Assembly: GCF_000423005.1 (NCBI RefSeq)
Contig: NZ_KE383968.1
Span: 267,482-331,481 of the forward strand
Length of the DNA stretch: 64,000 nt
Direction of reading: 5' to 3'
Source of the DNA: Gelidibacter mesophilus DSM 14095
GTDB lineage: Bacteria; Bacteroidota; Bacteroidia; Flavobacteriales; Flavobacteriaceae
Part shown: piece by piece, positions 34,371-43,475 of the stretch
Layout of the letters: each line of letters opens with the position of its first letter
Position numbering within the stretch: position 1 is the stretch's first letter
The notes under the pieces: generated by a model
Told to the model about the DNA's origin: nothing
The model's input: the letters and a program-made list of their open reading frames with translations, nothing else
Databases searched by the model: none
Position numbers and translations under genes: made by a program

Positions 34371-36473
34371 TCATTCTTTTACTTTCAGAAACTTTGGATT
34401 GATGTACAATTTTCCATGTTTTAATTTCTGCCAATAAATTTTCATATCCGCATTAATTTCAGGCGCCATAATATACAATCCGATGATATTAGGAAAAGAC
34501 ATGGCTAGGATCATCATATCGGCAAAACTTAAAACAGCGCCCAAACTTACCGAAGCACCCAAGACTACAAACCCTAAATACATGATTTTATAGACCATTT
34601 CCAGTTTTTTACTTCTCCCAAAGAGATAACTCCAAGAACGCATGCCGTAATACGACCAAGAGACCATTGTGGAAAAAGCAAATAGCAGTACTGCCACCGC
34701 CAAAACTGAAGGAAACCAAGACACCACACTTCCAAAAGCATCAGCAGTCAGTTCCACGCCGCCAAGACCACTACTCGTTTCATGCATTCCAGTAAATATC
34801 AAAACCAATGCCGTCATGGTACATACCAACATCGTATCAATAAAAGGCTCAACCAATGACGTAAATCCGTCGGCAATAGGATGGTTTGTCTTGGAGGCAC
34901 TGTGGGCAATTGCTGCCGATCCAACTCCTGCCTCACTAGAAAATGCTGCACGTTGCAAACCAATGATCAGCACCCCTATAAATCCTCCTTTTAAGGCTTC
35001 TGCCGAAAATGCGCCATCAACAATTGCTAAAAAGGCACCACCAATATACTCAACGTGATAACCGATCACTACCAAACATCCCAACACATATAAAATGGCC
35101 ATCAGCGGCACTACTTTTTCCGTCACTTTGGCAATACTTCTAATTCCTCCAATAATTACAGCACCTATTAAAAGAGCAAAGACAATCCCGAACCAAAATC
35201 CATGGCCCTGTAAAAACGGAAGTTCTTCTGAGACGATTTTAAACGCCTGATTGGACTGAAGCATATTACCACCTCCAAAAGAAGCGCCTACGCCGAGAAC
35301 TGCAAAAAGAATCGCCAGGAATTTCCCCAGCTTTTTAAGATTTCGTTTTTCTAGACCATAACGCAAGTAGTTCATAGGTCCACCAAAAATGCGACCTTCT
35401 TCATCAATAAAACGGTATTTTACACCCAAGGTACATTCGGCAAATTTTAAAGACATTCCAAAAAAACCAGCGAGGAACATCCAAAAGGTCGCTCCTGCCC
35501 CACCTAAAGAAATGGCTACAGCAACGCCTGCTATATTTCCCAATCCCACGGTGGCCGATACCGCAGTGGCCATAGCCTGAAAGTGGGTTATGGTTCCTGG
35601 GGCATTAGGATCGTCATACTTTCCTCTTGCCAAGTCTAAAGAATGTCGAAAACCACGAATGTTCACAAACTTTAAACGCAACGTAAAGAAGATACTTCCC
35701 AAAATAAGCCACACCACAATAAAAGGGATGGTATTGGTTTTTGTATCGCCATTTGGATATAACAACGGTTCAGGGGATTGCAAATTGATGACCGCCAAAA
35801 GTGGTGTTTTAAAGTAACCGGCATCAGGTTCACTTGAAATGATTTCACCTTCCTTGAGAACATGTTCTATGCTGCCATCCGCCGAAGCAAATACAGCTAA
35901 TTCTTTACCAAGATCACTTTCCAATAGCGCAATTTTATCACCTTTCTTTACTTGAGTTCCATCGGCAACCAACCATTTTGTTACTTGATATTCCTCATCT
36001 GGGGTCACATCTCTTGGTGAAAGCGGAACATTCTTTTCAGAAGTGTACACTATCGGATCATAGAGACCAAGAGTAGCAAAAGCATCCCAAAACAAAACAG
36101 CACCCAGTACATCAACCGCCGGCTGTACTTTACTATTAAAAATTTCAGTGATTGATTTAGCAGGTATAGTAAATTGTTTAAAAACCGAATTTCCATTGGC
36201 ATCACTAATTGTGACTGAGTGTTCCATACCCTCTATCAAACCAACAGATTGTGCAACATCTAAAGGCGTGTTGACATTACTCCATTTATATTGGTATGGC
36301 GCTTGGCCACCTTCTATCGCTACTTTTGCCACGCCATTATTAATTTCGGAAGATGGATTAAGAAGTTCAAGGCTAACCGCCATTTCGCCAGTAGAGTGCA
36401 TCTGAGCGAAAGCATTCATAGACGTTATGAGCAACAGTGCCAACACGGCAATAATTCTAGATTTTATCATCAA
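34371..36473 (-). CDS. Alanine/glycine:cation symporter with extra N-terminal domains
   Basis: The C-terminal part (about 250-690) is a complete AGCS-family sodium or proton symporter for alanine or glycine, with AMATAVSATVGLGNIAGVAVAIS, FAECTLGVKYR and RAAFSSEAGVGSAAIAHSAS. The N-terminal 250 residues are unusual for the family: a signal peptide (to about 24), a SprB/PKD-like segment (GGQAPYQYKWSNV, HSVTISDANGNS), and a biotinyl/lipoyl-like hairpin (TKWLVADGTQVKKGDKIALL...ADGSIEHVLKEGEII). The usual modified Lys appears absent at the hairpin tip (LESDLGKE). The normal family length is 450-540; here it is 700. The extra part is probably periplasmic. Confidence 0.93.
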   Translation of the reverse strand: MMIKSRIIAVLALLLITSMNAFAQMHSTGEMAVSLELLNPSSEINNGVAKVAIEGGQAPYQYKWSNVNTPLDVAQSVGLIEGMEHSVTISDANGNSVFKQFTIPAKSITEIFNSKVQPAVDVLGAVLFWDAFATLGLYDPIVYTSEKNVPLSPRDVTPDEEYQVTKWLVADGTQVKKGDKIALLESDLGKELAVFASADGSIEHVLKEGEIISSEPDAGYFKTPLLAVINLQSPEPLLYPNGDTKTNTIPFIVVWLILGSIFFTLRLKFVNIRGFRHSLDLARGKYDDPNAPGTITHFQAMATAVSATVGLGNIAGVAVAISLGGAGATFWMFLAGFFGMSLKFAECTLGVKYRFIDEEGRIFGGPMNYLRYGLEKRNLKKLGKFLAILFAVLGVGASFGGGNMLQSNQAFKIVSEELPFLQGHGFWFGIVFALLIGAVIIGGIRSIAKVTEKVVPLMAILYVLGCLVVIGYHVEYIGGAFLAIVDGAFSAEALKGGFIGVLIIGLQRAAFSSEAGVGSAAIAHSASKTNHPIADGFTSLVEPFIDTMLVCTMTALVLIFTGMHETSSGLGGVELTADAFGSVVSWFPSVLAVAVLLFAFSTMVSWSYYGMRSWSYLFGRSKKLEMVYKIMYLGFVVLGASVSLGAVLSFADMMILAMSFPNIIGLYIMAPEINADMKIYWQKLKHGKLYINPKFLKVKE

Positions 36474-36693
36474 ATAGTTTAAGGGTTCGTGATTAATTAA
36501 TGGATAGTAACAATATTAGCAATAAATAGAGGTCCTCCCAAAATATTGAAGTTCTTTTTTTATAATTCATATAAACCTTTTGCTGAATAAAATGCAGGAT
36601 CTCAGCCTCATATATTTCTTTACACGCCCATTTTTAGAAAACTTCAGATTAATCATTAGAATTATTAACCTAAAACAATTTAAAATATATCCA

Positions 36694-36728
36694 CAAAAAA
36701 ACCCTCTCTGATTTCAGAAAGGGTTTTT
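36694..36728 (-). terminator. Terminator after rpmA
   Basis: AAAAAAACCCT and AGGGTTTTT pair around an inner TCTGA/TCAGA stem with one mismatch. Read on the minus strand it gives a stem followed by a seven-T run, directly after rplU-rpmA. Confidence 0.85.
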
Positions 36729-36752
36729 AGGTATGAAAAGAATCTGTAAAAA

Positions 36753-37013
36753 TTAAACCTCAAACGGTTCAATTGACACATAAGACTTATTGTCTCTTTT
36801 CTTTGTAAATTTCACTAGACCATCAACTTGTGCATGCAAAGTGTGATCTTTTCCACCATACACATTCTCACCTGGATGATGTGTATAGCCTCTTTGTCTT
36901 ACGATGATATTTCCAGCAATAGCAGCTTGACCACCAAAAATCTTTACACCAAGGCGTTTCGATTCTGATTCTCTACCGTTTTTAGAACTACCAACTCCTT
37001 TTTTATGAGCCAT
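36753..37013 (-). CDS. rpmA: 50S ribosomal protein L27
   Basis: L27 sits near the peptidyl-transferase centre of the large ribosomal subunit. The 86 residues are typical: [24 protein letters not shown], then [34 protein letters not shown]. The N-terminus is the direct, uncleaved form, without the Firmicutes propeptide. It is cotranscribed with rplU, 48 bases upstream on the minus strand, in the usual L21-L27 order, and is followed by a strong terminator. Confidence 0.98.
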   Translation of the reverse strand: MAHKKGVGSSKNGRESESKRLGVKIFGGQAAIAGNIIVRQRGYTHHPGENVYGGKDHTLHAQVDGLVKFTKKRDNKSYVSIEPFEV

Positions 37014-37061
37014 TGTCTTAAGGTTTTAATTGTCTGCCTTATCAGCAAACAGGTTTCTATA

Positions 37062-37808
37062 TTATTTTTTGTCTTTCAACAAAGCTTTTGCTTGTTTAAC
37101 CCACTCCTCAGTTTCGATTTTCTCACGAGTGATGCCATCAATTGCAGAAAGTTCGTCTCTATCAGCAGCTTTCAATTTGCTGATTTGCTCGTAAGTATAA
37201 ATACCTAACTCGTTAAGCTTCTCTTCGTAGACAGGACCGATTCCGTTGATCAATTTCAAATCATCAGCATCTGCTTTTAAAGCAGTTCCTATACTATGAA
37301 GTACTTTGTCAATGTTGATTTCAATGTGTGCGTCCTCAGCTCTGTGCTCAGCACGAGTTACTAAGTTTTCACTCACTTCAACTTCTTTTTTAGTAGCTTT
37401 TTTAGCTTCTTTTACTGGCGCAGCTTTTTCAGCTTTTGCAGGCTTGGCTGCCTTGGCAGGTTTAGCTTTCTCAGTTTTTTCGGCTTTAGTTCCTCCTGAA
37501 GCAACAATGCTTTCAATAACGATTTCAGTAAGAGCTTGACGGTGTCCGTTTTTCACACGGTAACCTTTACGTCTTTTCTTTTTGAAAACGATAACTTTAT
37601 CACCTTTAAGATGACTTAAGACTTTTGCTCCTACTTGAGCTCCGTCTATAGCTGGGGCGCCTACAGTAAATGAATCACCATCACCAATCAAAAGAACATT
37701 ATCGAAAGACACTGTCTTTCCTTCTTCTGTTGCTAAACGGTGAACAAACACTTTCTGGTCTTTTTCAACTTTGAATTGTTGCCCTGCTATCTCTACAATT
37801 GCGTACAT
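37062..37808 (-). CDS. rplU: 50S ribosomal protein L21 with a long C-terminal HhH extension
   Basis: Residues 1 to about 103 are a complete L21 ([18 protein letters not shown]...[17 protein letters not shown]), a 23S rRNA-binding protein. A Lys/Ala/Pro/Glu-rich linker follows ([20 protein letters not shown], about 107-140), then a helical C-terminal domain (about 175-248) with [20 protein letters not shown] and [17 protein letters not shown], two helix-hairpin-helix-like motifs. Total 248 residues against the usual 100-105. The tail resembles nucleic-acid-binding HhH domains and would reach out from the ribosome. A good promoter (37852-37882) lies upstream; rpmA follows. Confidence 0.96.
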   Translation of the reverse strand: MYAIVEIAGQQFKVEKDQKVFVHRLATEEGKTVSFDNVLLIGDGDSFTVGAPAIDGAQVGAKVLSHLKGDKVIVFKKKRRKGYRVKNGHRQALTEIVIESIVASGGTKAEKTEKAKPAKAAKPAKAEKAAPVKEAKKATKKEVEVSENLVTRAEHRAEDAHIEINIDKVLHSIGTALKADADDLKLINGIGPVYEEKLNELGIYTYEQISKLKAADRDELSAIDGITREKIETEEWVKQAKALLKDKK

Positions 37809-37851
37809 AGCGTAACGTTTAAATTAATTAATTTTTGTTATAAAATGGGTG

Positions 37852-37882
37852 CAAATATACACCTAATTAATTAATCTACAAA
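37852..37882 (-). promoter_or_regulatory. rplU-rpmA promoter
   Basis: On the minus strand TTTG (37879-37882), a 19-base spacer and TATATTTG (37852-37859) match the Bacteroidota promoter exactly. A start point near 37845 would leave a leader of about 38 bases before the rplU ATG. Confidence 0.75.
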
Positions 37883-38040
37883 CGTTTTTTGACTGCAACA
37901 CAGAATATTTACGTTTAAAAGTACAAAAAAGAAATCAAACCGATATTTGGAGCAAGCTCAGTTCCAATCAATCAAACTTTAGAAATTCCAGTAATGCCCA
38001 CTTCAAAACAAATAATTTCAAAGAGATTCTACAATTAAAA

Positions 38041-39279
38041 TCAGAGTTTTATTTGTCCTAAAGAACCGTCTTCAGTTGGAATCAATTCATAAATATGCGA
38101 AGGTGCCAATGCCTCTTCAACAGTATGAGAGACATAGATAATAGTGATTTGGGTTTTCTCAACTAAGGTGTTGATCAATTGGGCCACCAAATCCACATTT
38201 TCAGTATCAAGCCCTTCAAAAGGTTCGTCCAATATTAATAGAGGGGGCTGTTTTATTAAAGCTCTGGCTATCAATACCAACCGCTGTTGGCCCAATGGCA
38301 ATCTGTTAAAATAAGAATCTTTCAAGTGTTTCATTTCAATAACATCGAGCCATTGCTTGGCTTTTTGCTGTTGCAAACCACTAGGTTTCCTGTATAATCC
38401 GATTGAATCAAAAAAACCTGATACTATCATTTGTTCCACCGTGTGGTTTCTTTTAAATAATTCCGCCAAGTTGGTAGAAAAATAGCCGATTTTTCTTTTA
38501 AGCTCCCATATACTTTCTCCGCTCCCTTTTTTTCGGTCAAAAATCATAATATCCTGTCCGTAGGCTTTTGGATTATCACCAGTAATCATCGATAATAAAG
38601 TGCTTTTTCCTGATCCATTAGGACCTATCAATTGCCAAAATTCACCTGGCTGAACTTTCCAGTTAATATTGGTAACGATAGGTGTATCATCATAGTGAAT
38701 GGACACCTTATCAAATTTTATAATAGTTTCATAATCTTTCTTGAAAAACATCAAAGAACTAGGAAAATCTGTTGCAATTTTATTTTTTTTGGTTTGAACT
38801 ATTTCTGGGACATCAGAAATCACAAAAGAATTATCCTGCACATATCCCACATTCCTTATAAATGGCAACACACTATCTTTGCGATGTTCTACTTGAATTA
38901 TGGAAATTGATTTTGATAGTTCAAGAAGTTGGCTGGAAAGTTCTTTTCTTGATGGAACATCGAGATGATCAAATAGGCTATCAAAAATAATATAATCTGG
39001 CTTTTGAGCCAAGCAATGGTCCAACAATGCTTTTCGGCGTTCTCCCGAAGAAAACGTATGCAAAAACCTGTTTTGCGCCTTTGTAATTTCAATGGTATGA
39101 TGCCTATGTTCACTTTCAATATACTGAGCGATGGTCAAGTCTGAAAAAAGCGCACCTTTATAACCATTAAATACTCGTAATTTCCCTTCATTATTATCTG
39201 ATAAAACAGCATTCAAGAAGGCCTTTTTATCTACAATATTGGATAATAGAATTCCAAAATGAAACAGGTTTTGATTCAA
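38041..39279 (-). CDS. ModF-like protein with two ABC ATPase domains, first one degenerate
   Basis: The 412-residue soluble protein has two nucleotide-binding domains and no membrane domain, as in ModF/PhrA-type proteins. The second is intact: Walker A GPNGSGKST (219-227), RLPLGQQRLVLIARAL, Walker B LLILDEPFEGLD and SHTVEEAL. The first keeps a signature-like FSSGERRKALL (76-86) but has no Walker A, and its Walker B reads YIIFDSLFDHLD with Ser where the catalytic Glu should be. It probably works as an asymmetric ATPase. The cellular role is unknown; ModF itself is poorly understood. It lies alone on the minus strand. Confidence 0.87.
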   Translation of the reverse strand: MNQNLFHFGILLSNIVDKKAFLNAVLSDNNEGKLRVFNGYKGALFSDLTIAQYIESEHRHHTIEITKAQNRFLHTFSSGERRKALLDHCLAQKPDYIIFDSLFDHLDVPSRKELSSQLLELSKSISIIQVEHRKDSVLPFIRNVGYVQDNSFVISDVPEIVQTKKNKIATDFPSSLMFFKKDYETIIKFDKVSIHYDDTPIVTNINWKVQPGEFWQLIGPNGSGKSTLLSMITGDNPKAYGQDIMIFDRKKGSGESIWELKRKIGYFSTNLAELFKRNHTVEQMIVSGFFDSIGLYRKPSGLQQQKAKQWLDVIEMKHLKDSYFNRLPLGQQRLVLIARALIKQPPLLILDEPFEGLDTENVDLVAQLINTLVEKTQITIIYVSHTVEEALAPSHIYELIPTEDGSLGQIKL

Positions 39280-39319
39280 AACTTTAGTCTGAAAGATATT
39301 TTATGAAGAAAATTGAATT

Positions 39320-39805
39320 CTAGCGTTTTTCTGATTTTTTATCAAACAATTCTTCCTGTTGACCAACGTGCTGGCTCTTTTTAAATATTTGCATGCAAGT
39401 TAAGGTCAATACAGCAGTGGAAGCCAAGCCTTCCATCACTAAAATGAGGATCAATAAGCCAGGGCCTTGATTACTATCGCCAAACCATTCCGCCAGAATA
39501 TCCTGTGCAAATGACTTATCGAGATGGAACATATATATGGCCATAAAAATAACAAAGCAGCCTGTAGCAATAAACCCTGTAAGTAAGCCGGTTTTAAATC
39601 CATCGACATACGTAAACCCAGCATTGTATTTGAACTTGTAATATTTAATGGCAAAGAAAATCCCTACAGCCATAAAGAGCCCATTAGCCAAACGTAACCA
39701 AACACTGTCATGCAAACCAAACAATCTCAAAATTAAGAAATAGGCGATTAAACAAGCAGTAATAAACAACCCGTATTTTAAGGCAACTGTCAAAGATCTA
39801 TTCAT
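39320..39805 (-). CDS. DUF4199-like four-helix membrane protein
   Basis: The 161-residue inner-membrane protein has four hydrophobic segments: about 10-27 (YGLFITACLIAYFLILRL), 36-54 (LANGLFMAVGIFFAIKYY), 72-93 (GLLTGFIATGCFVIFMAIYMF) and 116-140 (LLILILVMEGLASTAVLTLTC). The pattern, with FTYVDGFKTGLLTG between helices 2 and 3, fits DUF4199, a Bacteroidota family of unknown function. The C-terminal tail is charged and cytoplasmic. It is 40 bases from the ModF-like gene on the same strand, so cotranscription is possible. Confidence 0.75.
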   Translation of the reverse strand: MNRSLTVALKYGLFITACLIAYFLILRLFGLHDSVWLRLANGLFMAVGIFFAIKYYKFKYNAGFTYVDGFKTGLLTGFIATGCFVIFMAIYMFHLDKSFAQDILAEWFGDSNQGPGLLILILVMEGLASTAVLTLTCMQIFKKSQHVGQQEELFDKKSEKR

Positions 39806-39994
39806 GAAATAAGTGTTTTTTCATTTAATATTTAAAATTCGTGAAAAATTCTGAATTATTGTAATTTTCTGACGTTATTTTTAACAGCTTATGACTCTAT
39901 GGCATAATCATTTGCTATTTTTGTGAGAATGTGTAACTATTGTTCACTTTGAGCTACTTACATCATAAAACAACTAATCTTTAAATAAAAGACA

Positions 39995-41314
39995 ATGAAA
40001 AAATGCTTATTCTCCTTGGCCTCTTTGCTTATTTTTGGCACTTTAGCCCATGCGCAAAAGGTTGAATTTGAAGAGTTTGATTTAGACAACGGACTCCATG
40101 TTATTCTGCATCAAGACAATTCAGCCCCTGTAGTAATTACCTCAGTTATGTATGACGTAGGTGGAAAAGATTATGAACCATCCCGTACGGGTTTTGCTCA
40201 TTTTTTTGAGCATCTTTTATTTGAAGGCACTGAAAATATTGGCCGTGGCGAATGGTTTACCGTAGTATCCTCCAATGGAGGAACCAACAACGCCAACACT
40301 TCTTTGGACAGAACATACTATTACGAAATCTTTCCTTCAAATAATTTGGAGTTGGGTTTATGGATGGAATCTGAACGCTTGATGCATCCTATTATCAATC
40401 AAGTAGGGGTAGATACTCAAAATGAAGTGGTAAAAGAAGAAAAACGATTGCGTATGGACAACGCTCCTTATGGTGCATTTTTAGCGGCCATTGGAGAAAA
40501 CTTGTTTAAAGTCCATCCTTACAAAGAGAAACTTATTGGTGAAATGGAAGATTTGGATGCTGCTACTTTAGAAGAATTCCAAGCTTATTTCAAAAAATAT
40601 TATGTACCAAACAACGCCGTATTAGTTGTTGCTGGTGATATTGACAAAGCAAAAACAAAAAAGATGGTCAAGGATTATTTTGGTCCTATCCCAAGAGGCG
40701 AAAAGGTTGTGAGAGGTTTCTCTAAAGAACAACCCATCACAGAAACTATTAAAGCAGAGTATTACGATAACAACATTCAAATTCCTGCAGTAATCGCCGC
40801 TTACCGTACGCCAGGTTTTAAAGAGCGTGAATCTTATATTCTCGATATGATCTCAAGTTATCTAAGTGGTGGTAAAAGTTCTGTGCTATACAAAAAAATG
40901 GTAGATGAGAAAAAAATGGCACTTCAAGCGCAAGCTATCAACGTAGGTCAAATGGATTATAGCGTGTTTGCAATTTTGGCGTTACCTTTAGGAGACGTGA
41001 CCCTAGACAGCTTGTTGGCAGAAATGGATGAAGAAATTTTAAAAATCCAGACGGAATTGATTTCTGAAAGAGATTACCAAAAACTTAAAAATCAATTTGA
41101 AAACCAATATGTCAATTCCAATTCCAGTGTGGAAGGGATTGCAGAAAATTTGGCCACCAACTATCTTTTAAAAGGTGATGTGAATCTTATCAACTCTGAA
41201 ATTGATATTTACCGCTCTGTCACTAGGGAAGAAATTAGAGATGTGGCCAAAAAGTACCTCAGCCCTAACCAACGTTTAGAACTTGACTATCTTCCAAAGA
41301 AAGATAACAAATAA
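39995..41314 (+). CDS. M16 metallopeptidase, catalytic member of a pair
   Basis: The exported 439-residue zinc peptidase has a signal peptide (to AHAQ, residue 21) and the inverted zinc motif HFFEH (residues 69-73) with the third ligand Glu in NEVVKEEKRLRMDN about 75 residues later. The C-terminal M16C half has KKYYVPNNAVLVVAGDID. It is placed 30 bases before a second, non-catalytic M16 gene; such pairs form one two-part peptidase. Probably periplasmic. A TATTTTTG -7 box lies at 39916-39923, which would give a leader of about 65 bases. Confidence 0.94.
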   Translation: MKKCLFSLASLLIFGTLAHAQKVEFEEFDLDNGLHVILHQDNSAPVVITSVMYDVGGKDYEPSRTGFAHFFEHLLFEGTENIGRGEWFTVVSSNGGTNNANTSLDRTYYYEIFPSNNLELGLWMESERLMHPIINQVGVDTQNEVVKEEKRLRMDNAPYGAFLAAIGENLFKVHPYKEKLIGEMEDLDAATLEEFQAYFKKYYVPNNAVLVVAGDIDKAKTKKMVKDYFGPIPRGEKVVRGFSKEQPITETIKAEYYDNNIQIPAVIAAYRTPGFKERESYILDMISSYLSGGKSSVLYKKMVDEKKMALQAQAINVGQMDYSVFAILALPLGDVTLDSLLAEMDEEILKIQTELISERDYQKLKNQFENQYVNSNSSVEGIAENLATNYLLKGDVNLINSEIDIYRSVTREEIRDVAKKYLSPNQRLELDYLPKKDNK

Positions 41315-41343
41315 TTGAAATTTTAAAACAAAAATTGTATCCT

Positions 41344-43419
41344 ATGAAAACTTATATATCAGCGTTTCTAATGTTGTTTTTTGTTGCTTTTTCTGCGCAT
41401 GCACAAATTGACCGTTCAAAACAACCGCAACCTGGACCTGCTCCAAAAATCGATTTAAAATCACCGCAGGAATTCACACTTAAAAACGGGATGAAAGTGA
41501 TGGTGGTCGAAAACCACAAACTCCCTAGAGTTTCCTTTAACTTAACTATAGACAACACACCAGAAACCGAAGGCACTAAAGCTGGTGTTTCCACTTTGGT
41601 AGGCGGTATGTTAGGTAACGGAACTACATCCATCTCTAAAGAAAAATTCAATGAAGAAATCGATTTCTTGGGTGCAACTTTAAATTTCGGATCTTCTGGC
41701 GGCTATGCCAGCGCGCTTTCTCAATATTCTGATCGGGTTTTAGAACTGATGGCTGATGCAGCCACTCACCCATTATTGACTGAGGATGAGTTCCAAAAAG
41801 AAAAGGATAGACTTCTTGAAGGTTTGAAAGCACAAGAAAAAAGTGTCGATGCTGTTGCGAGCCGAGTGGGACAAGCATTATCCTATGGCGTTAACCATCC
41901 TTATGGCGAATTTGTATCTACAGAAACCGTTAATAATATCAATTTTGGGGATATTACTGCTTTCTATGAAGAAAGCTTCAATCCTAACCATGCCTATCTC
42001 GTTGTTATCGGTGATGTGGAATTCACAAAAATTAAATCTCAAGTTGAAAAATATTTTGGTAATTGGAAGAAATCTATAGTCATTGAAACAAATGTTCCTG
42101 ACGCAACGCCCAACGCGCAATACACACAAATTAATTTTGTGGATATGCCCAATGCCGTACAATCTAACATCGCTGTGACAAATAATGTCAATTTAAAAAT
42201 GAATGATCCAGATTACCATGCCGTATTGGTAGCCAATAAAATTTTGGGCGGTGGTTTTGACAGTTATTTAAATATGAACTTACGCGAGAAGCACGCCTAT
42301 ACGTATGGCGCAGGTTCGAGCGTAAATGCAGATAAGTATGTTGGACGTTTTAGAGCTAGTTCTGCTGTAAGAAACGCTGTTACAGATAGTGCTGTCGTTC
42401 AAACATTAAAGGAAATCAATCGCATAAAAACAGAACCTGTAGATGCTATAGCACTTAAAAATGCAAAGGCTAAATATGTTGGTGATTTTGTATTGGCCTT
42501 AGAAAGTCCGCAAACGGTTGCCAGATATGCTTTAAACATCAAGATAAACAATTTACCAAAAGATTTCTACGAGACTTTTTTACAAAAAATAAATGCAGTG
42601 ACATCGGAAGATGTCACCCGTGTAGCCAACACATACTTTAAACCAGAAAATGCTCGTATTATCGTGGTTGGAAAAGGCGCTGATGTTTTAGAGAACCTAG
42701 AAAAAACTGGGATTCCAATTCTGTATTTTGATACTTATGCAAGTCCTGTAAGCAAACCAGAGTTTTCAAAACCAATTCCTGATGGTGTTACCGCACAAAC
42801 CGTAATGGACTCTTATCTAAATGCTGTTGGCGGTAAAGACAAAGCAAAAACTGTAAAAACAGTTTGGACCTCTGCCAACGTAACTATTGAAGGCATGCCT
42901 TTTTCTCCTCTTGGTGAAATGAAAGCTATGGTACCAAACAAAACTTCTATGGAGATGTCCATTGAAGGTATGGGCGTAGTGATGAAGCAAAAATTTGACG
43001 GTACCACTGGCTATATAGAACAACAAGGAAATAAGCTCGAGCTTACAACAGACCAGATTGCAGACCAAAAAGCCGAATATTCAATTTTTCCAGAATTGCA
43101 TTATGAACCTAGCATGTTAACTTTAGAGAGCGTTACCAGTATTGATGGAAATGATGTTTATAAAATAAAGGTTTCCTCAAACGGCAAAGACTCATTTCGT
43201 TATTATGATGTAAACTCAGGTCTTTTGATAAGGGTTGAAAAAACTACTGAAGCACAAGGACAATCTTTTACAGCAGTAGAAGATTATGGTAACTATTCAC
43301 CAGTAAAGGAAGTACTGTATCCTTATAGTATTTCTGTGACAACAGGACCGCAAGTGATTAAAATGAACGTGACGAACCACATTGTTAATGAAGGAGTAAC
43401 AGAAGCAGATTTTAATTAA
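41344..43419 (+). CDS. M16 family partner protein, zinc motif lost, with extra C-terminal domain
   Basis: The ATG at 41344 gives MKTYISAFLMLFFVAFSAHAQ, a full signal peptide; the TTG at 41335 is less likely. Residues about 35-465 are M16-like (FTLKNGMKVMVVENHKLPRVSFNLTID; YLVVIGDVEF), but the HxxEH zinc site is missing (TLVGGMLGNG), so this is the structural half of the pair. From about 480 to 691 an added domain (MDSYLNAVGGKDKAKTVKTV; EMSIEGMGVVMKQKFDGTTGY; SFRYYDVNSGLLIRVEKTTE) looks like LolA/LppX-type outer-membrane lipoprotein-sorting folds. The total of 691 residues exceeds the usual 450. Cotranscribed with the catalytic member; ends at a strong hairpin. Confidence 0.92.
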   Translation: MKTYISAFLMLFFVAFSAHAQIDRSKQPQPGPAPKIDLKSPQEFTLKNGMKVMVVENHKLPRVSFNLTIDNTPETEGTKAGVSTLVGGMLGNGTTSISKEKFNEEIDFLGATLNFGSSGGYASALSQYSDRVLELMADAATHPLLTEDEFQKEKDRLLEGLKAQEKSVDAVASRVGQALSYGVNHPYGEFVSTETVNNINFGDITAFYEESFNPNHAYLVVIGDVEFTKIKSQVEKYFGNWKKSIVIETNVPDATPNAQYTQINFVDMPNAVQSNIAVTNNVNLKMNDPDYHAVLVANKILGGGFDSYLNMNLREKHAYTYGAGSSVNADKYVGRFRASSAVRNAVTDSAVVQTLKEINRIKTEPVDAIALKNAKAKYVGDFVLALESPQTVARYALNIKINNLPKDFYETFLQKINAVTSEDVTRVANTYFKPENARIIVVGKGADVLENLEKTGIPILYFDTYASPVSKPEFSKPIPDGVTAQTVMDSYLNAVGGKDKAKTVKTVWTSANVTIEGMPFSPLGEMKAMVPNKTSMEMSIEGMGVVMKQKFDGTTGYIEQQGNKLELTTDQIADQKAEYSIFPELHYEPSMLTLESVTSIDGNDVYKIKVSSNGKDSFRYYDVNSGLLIRVEKTTEAQGQSFTAVEDYGNYSPVKEVLYPYSISVTTGPQVIKMNVTNHIVNEGVTEADFN

Positions 43420-43440
43420 GAAACATCCATTATAATAGGG

Positions 43441-43475
43441 AAAAGTCTGAAGCCTAAAAGCTTCAGACTTTTTTT
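43441..43475. terminator. Shared terminator, M16 operon and EamA gene
   Basis: A stem AAAAGTCTGAAGC / GCTTCAGACTTTT around a 6-base loop, with a T-run, follows the M16 operon. The EamA stop codon (43463-43465) falls inside the right arm of this hairpin, so the minus-strand gene ends within its own terminator. Confidence 0.88.
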
